A stretch of DNA of 42,109 bases from BOG-908 sp964250925 (lineage in GTDB: Bacteria > Pseudomonadota > Alphaproteobacteria > Acetobacterales > Acetobacteraceae), in the NCBI GenBank assembly GCA_964250925.1, contig CAXUHU010000019.1, positions 1 to 42,109 on the forward strand, written 5' to 3'. Positions 7,922 through 15,417 of the stretch are shown here, one piece after another. A program made the translations under genes and the position numbers. How positions within the stretch are numbered: the stretch's first letter is position 1; each line of letters opens with the position of its first letter. The notes under the pieces are model-generated. The model saw nothing but the letters and a program-made list of their open reading frames with translations. It was not told the DNA's origin and did no database searches.

Positions 7922-8040
7922 GAGCCTTCTTTTTTGAAAAAAGAAGCAAAACTTTTATCGCGGCTGTCGCAGACGTTCCCGCAATGCACGCCTAGAGGAC
8001 CAAAAGTTTTTTGGTTCTTTTTTTCAAAAAAGAACTGCTT
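7922..8040. repeat. AT-rich paired inverted-repeat element, copy B
   Basis: Two near-perfect palindromes flank a GC-rich core. The left one (7926-7946) has 10-bp arms CTTCTTTTTT and AAAAAAGAAG around one G. The right one (8014-8035) has arms GTTCTTTTTT and AAAAAAGAAC. Inside them, AAAACTTTT (7948 on) and AAAAGTTTT (about 8002) are themselves inverted, so the whole unit is one large inverted repeat. It resembles copy A at 671-790. It lies between the SDR and aldehyde dehydrogenase genes and could terminate transcription in both directions, which may uncouple the dehydrogenase from the operon. Confidence 0.7.
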
Positions 8041-8061
8041 GCTTTCTGAGGGAGTACAAAA

Positions 8062-9483
8062 ATGGCCAACGACGCCGCAGCAATCACGAAACTCAAAACC
8101 GCCTTCCAGGCGCAACGCGAAGCCTTCGCCGCCGACCGCAACCCCTCGCTGGAGGAACGCCGCAACCGCCTGGCCGCGCTGATGGGCATGCTGGCCGCCA
8201 ACCGCGAACGCATAAGCGTCGCCCTGGCACAAGATTTCGGCACCCATCCTGTGCCCGCCTCAGACCTTATCGAGGTGCTCGGCCCGCTCGGCCGTGCACG
8301 TTACGTCTCCGAACACCTGGAAGACTGGATGGCGCCGCAGCCGCGCGACACCGACCCTGCCCTGCTCGGCACGTCGCGCGCGTACGTGCAGAACCAGCCG
8401 AAGGGCGTGGTCGGCAACATGGTGCCGTGGAACTTCCCGTTCGACCTTTCCGTGGGCCCGATGGTGGAGATGCTGGCCGCCGGCAACCGCGTCATCGTCA
8501 AGCCGTCCGAATATACGCCCGCCTGCGCCGCGCTGCTTGCCGAAATGGTGGCGGCCACGTTCGACCCCACGCTGGTCACGGTCGCCGAAGGCGGACTCGA
8601 TCTCGCCCGCGCCTTTTCGGCCCTGCCGTGGGACCACCTGCTCTACACCGGCAATCCGGAGGTGGGCCGCCTGGTGATGGCCGCCGCCGCGCAGAATCTA
8701 ACCCCCGTGACACTCGAACTCGGCGGCAAGTGCCCGGCCGTCCTCACCCCAGGTTCGGTCACACGGCGCAACGTGGAGTCCGTGCTGGGCACCAAGATGA
8801 TCAAGGGCGGCCAGATGTGCGTGTCGGTCGACTACGCTATGGTCCCACGCCCCGAGTTGCAGAGCTTCGTGGACCATGCGCGCGCGTTCATGGCTGACGC
8901 AGTACCCGACTACGCCCGCGGCAGCGAGTGCACCGGCATCATCTCCGACCGGCACCTCGACCGCCTGGAAGGCTTGCTGGACGAGGCCCGCCAGCGCCAG
9001 AGCAGCATTGTGACGCTCGAGCAGAACTGCGCAACCGACCGCGACGGCCGTCGCATGCCCATCTCGCTCGTCATCGATCCCGCGCCGGATCTGCGCATCA
9101 TGCACGAGGAGATCTTCGGTCCGATCCTCCCTGTCGTCGCCTATGACGACCTGAGTTCCGCCATCGCGTCGATCAATGCGGGCGAGCGGCCGCTCGGGTT
9201 GTACATATTCGGCGACGACGACGCTGTCACTAGCCACGTGCTGGACCAGACGAGTTCAGGTGGTGCAGCCGTCAACACCTGCGCCATGCAGAGCGCGCTG
9301 CCGTCGATGGGCTTTGGCGGCTCCGGCAACAGCGGCATGGGCCGCCACCACGGCATCGAGGGCTTCCGCGAGTTCTCCAACCCGCGTGGCATCTTTGTGC
9401 GGGGCGACGGAGACATGATCGAGACATTCTATCCGCCTTACGCAAAGGGAGCGGCGCTCGTGCAAGCGGTATTGGGTTTGTAG
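8062..9483 (+). CDS. Aldehyde dehydrogenase, coniferyl-aldehyde-dehydrogenase-like
   Basis: A 473-residue NAD(P)-dependent aldehyde dehydrogenase oxidising an aldehyde to its acid. The general base is E219 in TLELGGK and the nucleophile is C253 in KGGQMCVS. PWNFPFDLSVGPMVEMLAAG and EIFGPILPV are typical conserved blocks. The short length and the missing N-terminal extension place it in the class-3-like group that includes coniferyl aldehyde dehydrogenase. It follows the monooxygenase and SDR in the same direction, but repeat copy B (about 140 bases) intervenes, so it may have its own promoter. It could oxidise aldehydes released after ester hydrolysis in the same pathway; no esterase gene is beside it. 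Confidence 0.9.
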   Translation: MANDAAAITKLKTAFQAQREAFAADRNPSLEERRNRLAALMGMLAANRERISVALAQDFGTHPVPASDLIEVLGPLGRARYVSEHLEDWMAPQPRDTDPALLGTSRAYVQNQPKGVVGNMVPWNFPFDLSVGPMVEMLAAGNRVIVKPSEYTPACAALLAEMVAATFDPTLVTVAEGGLDLARAFSALPWDHLLYTGNPEVGRLVMAAAAQNLTPVTLELGGKCPAVLTPGSVTRRNVESVLGTKMIKGGQMCVSVDYAMVPRPELQSFVDHARAFMADAVPDYARGSECTGIISDRHLDRLEGLLDEARQRQSSIVTLEQNCATDRDGRRMPISLVIDPAPDLRIMHEEIFGPILPVVAYDDLSSAIASINAGERPLGLYIFGDDDAVTSHVLDQTSSGGAAVNTCAMQSALPSMGFGGSGNSGMGRHHGIEGFREFSNPRGIFVRGDGDMIETFYPPYAKGAALVQAVLGL

Positions 9484-9657
9484 CACTGTCCCCTGTTTGA
9501 AGAGAGGCAAACGACTCGGGTCAGGGCTCTGGTTTTTGTTGAACGAAGATCAGAGCGCATTCAGGCCGACGGTCAACGGTCAGCGCGCTCTGAATATGTT
9601 GGAACGAGCAGTTTACGCACGTCGACTGTTCCGGTCCGCACGAGGTTGCTCTCGGCT

Positions 9658-10566
9658 TCAACCTTCCGGATGCAGCACCGACGCGCGGCTGCGCACCGCC
9701 TCTGCAACGCAATCCAATACGGCGCGCACCCGGGGAACATCGCGGTTCTCCCTATGCACACCCAGCCAAATGTCTGCGCTCGGGACGGGAACGTGCGTGC
9801 CGATCCGATGTAGCGCCGGTTCCGCATCGGCACGGAAGCGCGGCAGTATCGCGAGCCCTCCGCCGCAGGCCGTCGTCCAGTGCTGCGTCTCGTAGCTGTC
9901 GCTGCGCAGCACCACCTCGCCGCGTCCGGCGTGCTCCGACAGCCACGCCGCCTGGGCGGTCAGCTCCCTGTCGTCCAGCGAGGTGATGATCTGGTGCCCG
10001 GCGCAGCCCCCGTTCGTATCGGGCATGCCGCAGCGGGCCAGGTAGGCGACGCAGCCATACAGCCCGAAGGCGATCGAGCCGATCTTGCGGATGACGAGGT
10101 CCTGATGGTGGAACGCCTGCAGCTGGACGGCCACGTCGGCTTCCAATGATGCCAGCGGGTCACCGGGAAGCGTCGGCAACAGCTCGATCGTGATCGAGCG
10201 GTTGCGGGCGTGCAGCCCCGCCACGCAGGGCGCAACAAGGTGGCTTGTGATCAGCTGGCTGCTAGTCAGGCGGACGGTGCCTGACATCGTCGCATCGTGG
10301 CCGCTGATGGCGCGCTCGACCGACAGGGCACCGCTCTCCACCCTTTCGACATGCTCCAGGATCGCCTTGCCCGCGGCGGTGAGGACGTAACCGTCCGGTG
10401 TGCGCTGGAGAAGGCGCACTCCGACGGCGGACTGCAGGGTGCCCAGTCGGCGGCCGACCGTCGACTGGGTTACGCGCAAGTCTCTGGCCGCCGCCGCCAG
10501 GGTCCCATGCCGTGCCACGGCCAAGAACACGCGAAGGTCGTCCCAGTCCAGCATCTTGCCAAGCAT
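9658..10566 (-). CDS. LysR-family transcriptional regulator
   Basis: A LysR regulator of about 302 residues from the ATG at 10566; a longer frame reaches 10644 and another ATG lies at 10554. The winged helix is WDDLRVFLAVARHGTLAAAA then RDLRVTQSTVGRRLGTLQ, a standard LysR head. The C-terminal substrate-binding-like domain follows. RRLGTLQSAVGVRLLQRTPD is typical of the LysR subgroup that autoregulates or controls neighbouring genes. It is convergent with the aldehyde dehydrogenase and faces away from the osmC-like gene across a 560-base spacer, so its target is unclear. The 174 bases between the dehydrogenase and this gene show nothing clear. Confidence 0.88.
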   Translation of the reverse strand: MLGKMLDWDDLRVFLAVARHGTLAAAARDLRVTQSTVGRRLGTLQSAVGVRLLQRTPDGYVLTAAGKAILEHVERVESGALSVERAISGHDATMSGTVRLTSSQLITSHLVAPCVAGLHARNRSITIELLPTLPGDPLASLEADVAVQLQAFHHQDLVIRKIGSIAFGLYGCVAYLARCGMPDTNGGCAGHQIITSLDDRELTAQAAWLSEHAGRGEVVLRSDSYETQHWTTACGGGLAILPRFRADAEPALHRIGTHVPVPSADIWLGVHRENRDVPRVRAVLDCVAEAVRSRASVLHPEG

Positions 10567-11125
10567 CTCGCAGGGCGACGCGGAACGCTCGTCGTCCCAT
10601 CCGTCACGCGCGGCAAAGTTACCGAAGCGCCCATGCCCTGCCAAGACAACACGTCGGAGCTGGACTGCCCGGATCCAGCCATGGGGTGCCGGCTCGGCAA
10701 CGCCGTCAACCCGTCGAGCCGGTGGACATGGCCGACCAGGGATACCTCGACCACGCTGTGTTATACGGCCGTAGCCTCGCGCCGCTCACGTTTGCGGTCG
10801 TCCTCCCGCCGCGCCACCGACCGTCGGGTCGGCTGGTTGGGCGGAGGACGCAGAGAGCGCAACGGTTCCCGGGCATTCCTGCAAGGCAGCTTGCAGGAAT
10901 GGTTGTCGCTTTCGCCTCCGGCGGGTGGGCAGGTGGCGATTATGCAAGCTCGTCGTGCAGACAGTCGGAAAGCTGCCCATTCACGCCGCACCGTGCACGC
11001 GGGACAGCGTCGCGGGCGAGTAGGCCTGCCGATCGTGGCGTCCCGCCATCGCGCATTCCGCGCGGCGTGCGCTGATTTCGCCGTCGGGACCCGCTGTCGG
11101 CTGGGTCGAGCCTCTAGAGCCGCCC
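10567..11125. other. Long spacer between lysR and the stress cassette
   Basis: About 560 bases with no gene I can support. Open frames exist on both strands but look like GC-rich noise (Arg, Ser and Pro runs). The only clear structure is a strong hairpin at 10874-10901. Divergent promoters for lysR and the osmC-like gene must lie here, but no confident -35/-10 or alphaproteobacterial EcfG-type site (GGAAC-N16/17-GTT) was found. Confidence 0.5.
10874..10901. repeat. Perfect 11-bp inverted repeat (hairpin)
   Basis: CATTCCTGCAA and TTGCAGGAATG are exact reverse complements separated by 6 bases (GGCAGC). No T-tract follows on either strand, so an intrinsic terminator is unlikely. It may be an operator for a dimeric regulator, a small-RNA stem, or a transposon remnant. 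It lies 225 bases before the osmC-like start and about 310 bases from the lysR start. Confidence 0.55.
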
Positions 11126-11581
11126 GTGGACCGTAAGCTGACGTGCCGCGTCAGCGCGGAGGGCGCGGCCCAGCCGCAGGTCCACCTGCGCCGTCTCGGG
11201 CCGATGCACCTTCATGCCGCGTTCGGGACGGCCGGCATCAAGCCGGAGGCGTCGCCCTCGGAACTCTTGCTCGCGACCTTGGGCCATTGCCTCGCGGACC
11301 GCATCCGCGCGAACGCGGTGCTCGGCAATATTGCCGTCGAGGGCCTCGTATTGGAGATCGAGGCCGACCTGGCGGTGTCTCCGCTGTGGGGCGGCACAGG
11401 CCACGAGCCCGCGCCGGCGGGCTTCGAGGCGATCAAGGTGAAGGTGCATCTTCTTGCGGCGGCGCCGCACGACGCCCTTAAGGCGATGGTCAGCCACGCG
11501 GGCATGTGGTCGCCGGTCGCCAACACGCTGCATACGCCGGTCGATCTCGACGTGACCCTGATGCCGTCGGTGCCGTCGTGA
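11126..11581 (+). CDS. OsmC-like stress protein
   Basis: A protein of about 151 residues of the OsmC/Ohr fold. ASPSELLLATLGHCLADRI carries the family's helix with the peroxidatic-type cysteine (GHC). Family members usually have a second cysteine in a later C/SPV motif; here that place reads AGMWSPVANTL, so the resolving cysteine is missing. It may therefore work as a one-cysteine thiol peroxidase or not be a peroxidase at all. The GTG start at 11126 is tentative because the frame is open further upstream. The stop overlaps the next gene as GTGA, making it the first cistron of the stress cassette. Confidence 0.8.
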   Translation: MDRKLTCRVSAEGAAQPQVHLRRLGPMHLHAAFGTAGIKPEASPSELLLATLGHCLADRIRANAVLGNIAVEGLVLEIEADLAVSPLWGGTGHEPAPAGFEAIKVKVHLLAAAPHDALKAMVSHAGMWSPVANTLHTPVDLDVTLMPSVPS

Positions 11582-12057
11582 ACGACCCGCACCGGCTGGC
11601 CGAGCAGACGCTGGCGAGCGGCGGGTCTTCCGAAACCATCGTCGAACTTCTCGAGGAGGAAATCGCCGTCGCCCGGCGCACCGTTCGCGGCCAGACCGTC
11701 CGCATCGCGACGACGACGCGGTCGCGCGACGAGGCGGTCGAGGTGCCGCTGGTGCGCGACCGCGTCGACGTCGAGCGCGTGGCCGTCGGCCGCGTCGTCG
11801 ATACAACGCCAGCGGTTCGGGAGGAGGGCGACTTCACCGTCTACCCGGTCATGGAGGAGGTCGTCGTCGTCGAACGGCGCCTCATCCTGAAGGAGGAGGT
11901 CCGGATCAGGCGGGTCCGTAGCACAGAGGTGCATCGCGAAACGGTGCGGCTCCGCGAGCAGATCGCCACAGTCACGCGACACGAACCGCCGCCGCCTGAT
12001 GCCGCGAGCGGCACCGGGTTCTCGACACCACAGACCACCAAGACAGGGATATTATGA
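11578..12057 (+). CDS. DUF2382 (YsnF/AvaK-type) stress protein
   Basis: A 159-residue, strongly charged protein. The GTG start at 11578 overlaps the preceding TGA (GTGA); an upstream start at 11506 lies inside the osmC-like gene and is less likely. It contains two repeats of the DUF2382 pattern: EEEIAVARRTVRGQTVRIAT and later MEEVVVVERRLILKEEVRIR, with alternating Glu/Arg beta strands. YsnF-type DUF2382 proteins are associated with general stress responses, but no molecular activity is established. The ATGA overlap with the next DUF2382 gene suggests the two products are made together and may interact. Confidence 0.78.
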   Translation: MNDPHRLAEQTLASGGSSETIVELLEEEIAVARRTVRGQTVRIATTTRSRDEAVEVPLVRDRVDVERVAVGRVVDTTPAVREEGDFTVYPVMEEVVVVERRLILKEEVRIRRVRSTEVHRETVRLREQIATVTRHEPPPPDAASGTGFSTPQTTKTGIL

Positions 12058-12878
12058 CAGACCAGACGATCGTTGCCGTCTACGACACCCAGGCCCATGC
12101 CGAGACGGCCGTGCGCGACTTGTTGGAAGCGACCGTACCGGAGTCGGCAATCCAGCGGCACGCCCAGGAGGGCAGTTACATAGGCAACGCCGCCAAGCCG
12201 GCCGGCCGCACGACCGAGGGGACCGGCTTTTGGTCCAGCCTGTTCGGCGGCGAGCCCGATCACGACACGGCCGTCTACGATCGCAGCGTGAGCAATGGAT
12301 CCAACGCCGTATCGGTGAAGGTGCCCGAGGAGCACGTGGCGAAGGTCACGGACATCCTCGAGCGTCACAACCCGATCGACATCGACGAGCGGGCCGGTAC
12401 GTATGGGCTGACCCAGGCTACGACGACGACTCGCGCGCCGATGGCGACCAAGGCACCAGCGCCAACCGCCGGGACAGCCGACAACGGAACGTTGCAGCTG
12501 TCAGAGGAGAGCCTGGTCGTGGGAAAGCGGGTGGTGAACCGCGGCACGACCCGCATTCGCCGATTCGTCGTCGAAACGCCGGTCGAGGAGAAGGTCAGCC
12601 TGCACGACGAGCGCGTGACGATCGAGCGACACCCGGTGACCGATGGCCGGACGGTCACCGACTCCTTCAGCGACAAGACCATCGAGATGTCCGAGTCCGC
12701 GGAGGAGGCGGTGGTCTCCAAGACGGCACAGGTCAAGGAGGAGATCGCCATCAAGAAGGAGGCAAGCGACCGCACGGAGACGTTGCGCGACACCGTGCGC
12801 CGGGAGGACGTGGAGATCGTCAAGGTGCCGGGCGACCAGAGCACGGCGTCCACCAAGACGCGCACGCTGGGAACCTAA
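12054..12878 (+). CDS. General-stress-protein domain fused to DUF2382
   Basis: A 274-residue protein with two parts. Residues 1-105 form a YflT/general-stress-like alpha-beta domain (TIVAVYDTQAHAETAVRDLL). A Thr/Ala/Pro linker (about 118-145) follows. The C-terminal half carries the DUF2382 repeats LQLSEESLVVGKRVVNRGTT and QVKEEIAIKKEASDRTETLR. This arrangement is the standard YsnF form. The ATG overlaps the stop of the previous gene. A second DUF2382 protein next door, lacking the N-terminal domain, looks like a tandem duplication followed by specialisation. The function is unknown beyond its stress association. Confidence 0.85.
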   Translation: MTDQTIVAVYDTQAHAETAVRDLLEATVPESAIQRHAQEGSYIGNAAKPAGRTTEGTGFWSSLFGGEPDHDTAVYDRSVSNGSNAVSVKVPEEHVAKVTDILERHNPIDIDERAGTYGLTQATTTTRAPMATKAPAPTAGTADNGTLQLSEESLVVGKRVVNRGTTRIRRFVVETPVEEKVSLHDERVTIERHPVTDGRTVTDSFSDKTIEMSESAEEAVVSKTAQVKEEIAIKKEASDRTETLRDTVRREDVEIVKVPGDQSTASTKTRTLGT

Positions 12879-12943
12879 TCAGAAGCATGCGGCACGGCCA
12901 GGATGCGCTCTGCATCCCGAGCCGTCCGCCTCGGGAGACATCC

Positions 12944-13864
12944 ATGTCAGCCACCAATTACAACGATCCGATCGCCCGCGGCCCGGGCGTGCTCGAGACG
13001 ACTACGACCGTGGCTGGCGGCGGCTCGCACACGCACGGCCGAATTTCCTGGGCGGCGATATCCGGCGGGGTGATCCTGGTGGTGACGGTCCAGCTGCTTC
13101 TCAGCATGCTCGGCGCCGGCATCGGCCTGGGTACCGTCAACGTCAACGCGGGATCCACGCCCAATGCCAGCAGCTTCGGTATCGGCGCGGGCGTGTGGTG
13201 GGTGGTCAGCAGCATCATCGCACTTGGTTTCGGCGGCTTCGTCTCGGCCTGGCTTGCAGGCATCGAACTGCGCTGGGACGGCCTGCTGCACGGGCTCATC
13301 ACCTGGGGCATCGCCACCCTGCTGACGATCTATCTTCTCTCCTCCGCGGTGGGCGGCATCATCGGCGGCGGCTTCTCCGCGCTGGGCGGTCTCACCTCGG
13401 CAGCGGGCAGCGGCATCAAGGACGCCGCACAGGCGGCCGGCGTGTCGCCCGACATGGTCCAGCAACAAGCGCAAAGCTATCTCAAGCCAGCCGACCCGGA
13501 CCCGGCGACGATGACGCCGCAGGACGCGCAGAAGCAGGTGGCGACCAACCTGGTCACGTACGCCAAGGGCGGCCCTGACGCGCCGGCCGCCAAGCAGCGC
13601 GTGATCGCCATCATGGCGGCCCAGCAGCACATCAGCACCGATGACGCCGCGAGGCAGTTCGACACCAACGAGGCTAAGCTGAAGCAAGAGCGCGAGAAGG
13701 CCTTACAGACGGCGAAAAACACGGCCGACGAGAGTGCTGCGGCAGCCTCCAAAACAGCGTTCGCCGGCTTCGGCGACTTGCTGCTGGGGGCGATCGCCGC
13801 GGCCATCGGCGGATCGCTCGCGGTCCAGCGCCGCCTGCAGGTGTCCCAGCGGGTCGTCCGCTAA
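12944..13864 (+). CDS. PhnA-like membrane protein of the stress cassette
   Basis: A 306-residue membrane protein starting MSATNYNDPIARGPGVLETT. Membrane segments lie at about residues 34-58 (WAAISGGVILVVTVQLLLSM), 80-105 and 115-140 (LITWGIATLLTIYLLSSAVG), with a final one near 280-298 (FGDLLLGAIAAAIGGSLAV). A soluble helical region rich in Gln, Ala and Lys (about 160-270) sits between them. This matches proteins commonly labelled PhnA-like in Alphaproteobacteria, although they have no proven tie to phosphonate metabolism. The ATG at 12944 is chosen over the longer frame from 11999, which overlaps two good genes. Its position points to envelope stress. Confidence 0.75.
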   Translation: MSATNYNDPIARGPGVLETTTTVAGGGSHTHGRISWAAISGGVILVVTVQLLLSMLGAGIGLGTVNVNAGSTPNASSFGIGAGVWWVVSSIIALGFGGFVSAWLAGIELRWDGLLHGLITWGIATLLTIYLLSSAVGGIIGGGFSALGGLTSAAGSGIKDAAQAAGVSPDMVQQQAQSYLKPADPDPATMTPQDAQKQVATNLVTYAKGGPDAPAAKQRVIAIMAAQQHISTDDAARQFDTNEAKLKQEREKALQTAKNTADESAAAASKTAFAGFGDLLLGAIAAAIGGSLAVQRRLQVSQRVVR

Positions 13865-13930
13865 CACCGCTTAATCCGAGCGGATCGGGGCTGGTACGGC
13901 CACGATCCGCTCCTCTAGAAGGAAATCACC

Positions 13931-14191
13931 ATGTCCATCATCGGCTGGCTCATTCTGGGCCTCATCGCGGGCTTCATCGGCAGCAAGATCGTCAACAAGA
14001 GCGGTGAGGGCCTGATGATCGACATCGTGCTGGGCATCGTCGGCGCCGTGGTCGGCGGCTGGCTGTTCACCCTGGTGGGTGCGGCCCCGGTCACCGGGCT
14101 GAATATTTACAGCATGTTCGTGGCCGTGGTCGGCGCGATCGTCGTGCTGGTCGTTTATCACGCGATCATGGGCCGGCGCGCGGTTCACTGA
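13931..14191 (+). CDS. GlsB/YeaQ/YmgE family membrane protein
   Basis: An 86-residue protein with three hydrophobic segments: IGWLILGLIAGFIGSKIV, IVLGIVGAVVGGWLFTLVG and MFVAVVGAIVVLVVYHAIMG. GLMIDIVLGIVGAVVGGWLF is the family signature. The group is historically called transglycosylase-associated, but these proteins have no catalytic residues and their role is unclear; they are often induced by acid or general stress. AGAAGGAAATCACC just before the ATG provides a ribosome site. The gene sits in the stress run between the PhnA-like and YidB-like genes. Confidence 0.9.
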   Translation: MSIIGWLILGLIAGFIGSKIVNKSGEGLMIDIVLGIVGAVVGGWLFTLVGAAPVTGLNIYSMFVAVVGAIVVLVVYHAIMGRRAVH

Positions 14192-14225
14192 TTCAGCCAA
14201 CACCCACACCATAAGGATACAGACC

Positions 14226-14642
14226 ATGGGATTACTCGATCAGGTTCTCGGCGGACTGATGGGCGGCGGCGGCGGCACGTCGCCGATGGGGGGCGTGCTG
14301 TCGGGCCTGCTCGGCGGCAGTGGCGGGCAGCAGGGTGCAATGAGCATGGGTGCGCCCGGTGGGACAGGGATGGGCGGCGGCTTAGGCGGCCTGATCTCAA
14401 TGTTCGAAGGAGCCGGTCTAGGCCACATCGCCCAGTCCTGGGTCGGCAACGGCCCCAACCAGCCGGTCTCTCCCGACCAGCTGCAGAGCGTGCTGGGCCA
14501 GGACCGCGTCCAGAGTATGGCCAGCCAAGCCGGCATGCCGCAGCAGGACTTCCTCTCGCAGCTTAGCCAGCACCTGCCCAATGCGGTAAACGGAATGACC
14601 CCGAACGGGCGAGTGCCCGACGAGGGCACCGTCTCGGTCTAG
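14226..14642 (+). CDS. YidB-like (DUF937) protein
   Basis: A 138-residue protein beginning MGLLDQVLGGLMGGGGGTSP. The first 60 residues are very Gly/Met-rich with low complexity; the rest is the conserved YidB part (FEGAGLGHIAQSWVGNGPNQ, LQSVLGQDRVQSMASQAGM). It ends LPNAVNGMTPNGRVPDEG, the usual DUF937 tail. The fold is helical and no activity is known. It follows the GlsB gene by about 35 bases and probably shares its transcript. Confidence 0.88.
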   Translation: MGLLDQVLGGLMGGGGGTSPMGGVLSGLLGGSGGQQGAMSMGAPGGTGMGGGLGGLISMFEGAGLGHIAQSWVGNGPNQPVSPDQLQSVLGQDRVQSMASQAGMPQQDFLSQLSQHLPNAVNGMTPNGRVPDEGTVSV

Positions 14643-14685
14643 GCCGATGTCGATGCGTGCCCCCACCGCCTACGGAGAACCGAAA

Positions 14686-15027
14686 GTGCCATTCCATCGC
14701 GTCCTACTCATGGCTGCCGCGTTTTTTGCCGCCGCGACGTTCGCTGAAGCCGCAAGTGCCCAAGTCGGCGGGGCCACCGATCAATCGACCCATATCGGGG
14801 GCAGCACCGGAACCGGCCAGACGGGCACGGACGCGGGAAGCCCTGTCGCTCCGAGCGGCATGCATGCACCTTCCGGCCCGGAGACGAGCGGAAGCACGGG
14901 AACCGGCAAGACCAGCCGCCACGGACGGAAGGTCCCGCGGGGCATGCATGCACCGACGGGTCCGACGATGGGCGGCAGCGTCGGCACGGGCGAGACCGGC
15001 ACGGACATCCCCAAAAATCGGGACTGA
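14686..15027 (+). CDS. Small secreted Gly/Thr-rich repeat protein
   Basis: A 113-residue protein from a GTG at 14686, chosen because GGAG lies 8 bases before it and it gives a clean signal peptide (MPFHRVLLMAAAFFAAATFA, cleavage after AEAASA). An ATG at 14647 in the same frame would bury the signal. The mature part is built of imperfect repeats: GGSTGTGQTGTD, GMHAPSGPETSGSTGTGKT, GMHAPTGPTMGGSVGTGETG. The recurring words are GMHAP-S/T-GP and GS-x-GTG-x-T. I do not recognise the family. Such proteins could be disordered periplasmic or surface material. It is the last small gene of the cassette. Confidence 0.65.
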   Translation: MPFHRVLLMAAAFFAAATFAEAASAQVGGATDQSTHIGGSTGTGQTGTDAGSPVAPSGMHAPSGPETSGSTGTGKTSRHGRKVPRGMHAPTGPTMGGSVGTGETGTDIPKNRD

Positions 15028-15417
15028 GCCCCGCGGACAACTCGCGGCGCGGCACCACAACGGAGCGTCCGTGAGCGGCACCAGCGAGCAAGGTGCGATC
15101 CGGATAGCCGGACGGCTTTGAGGCGGTGAATGGCGCCGTGCGGCCGGCGAACAGGCTGCACGCGCCGGGCCGGGTAATTTCGACCACGTGGCGAAGGCGG
15201 TCCATCGCTCCGGTGGCTGGACGCGCCTGCTCCAGCCCGATGGTCGGCGGCTTCGAAACGAAGCCATGCCATTATTGTCGACGACCACCTTCACCGGCAG
15301 TTTCTGCTATGCGAGTGTGGTCGGGTCGCCCATCGGCATGGTGGACCCGACATCGCCCGACGGGGGAATAAACCGTCGCCCCAGCTATTACGGAGCCATG
15401 GCAGTGACGGCTGGCCG
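15028..15417. other. Spacer before the TPR-sulfotransferase gene
   Basis: About 390 bases with no gene I can support; the open frames on both strands lack recognisable motifs. An inverted repeat lies at 15320-15351 (arms GTCGGGTC and GACCCGAC, 16-base loop), about 70 bases before the next start. It could be part of that gene's promoter region or a weak terminator. Confidence 0.45.

Noticed and set aside
10645..11075. Forward frame with YLDHAVLYGRSLAPLTFAVV
   Set aside because: Part looks coding-like, but the rest is Arg/Pro-rich noise and no family or ribosome site was found.
11100..15400. EcfG-type general-stress promoter (GGAAC-N16/17-GTT)
   Set aside because: GGAAC-like words occur (near 12868 and, on the minus strand, near 10870) but none has a GTT at the correct distance before a gene.
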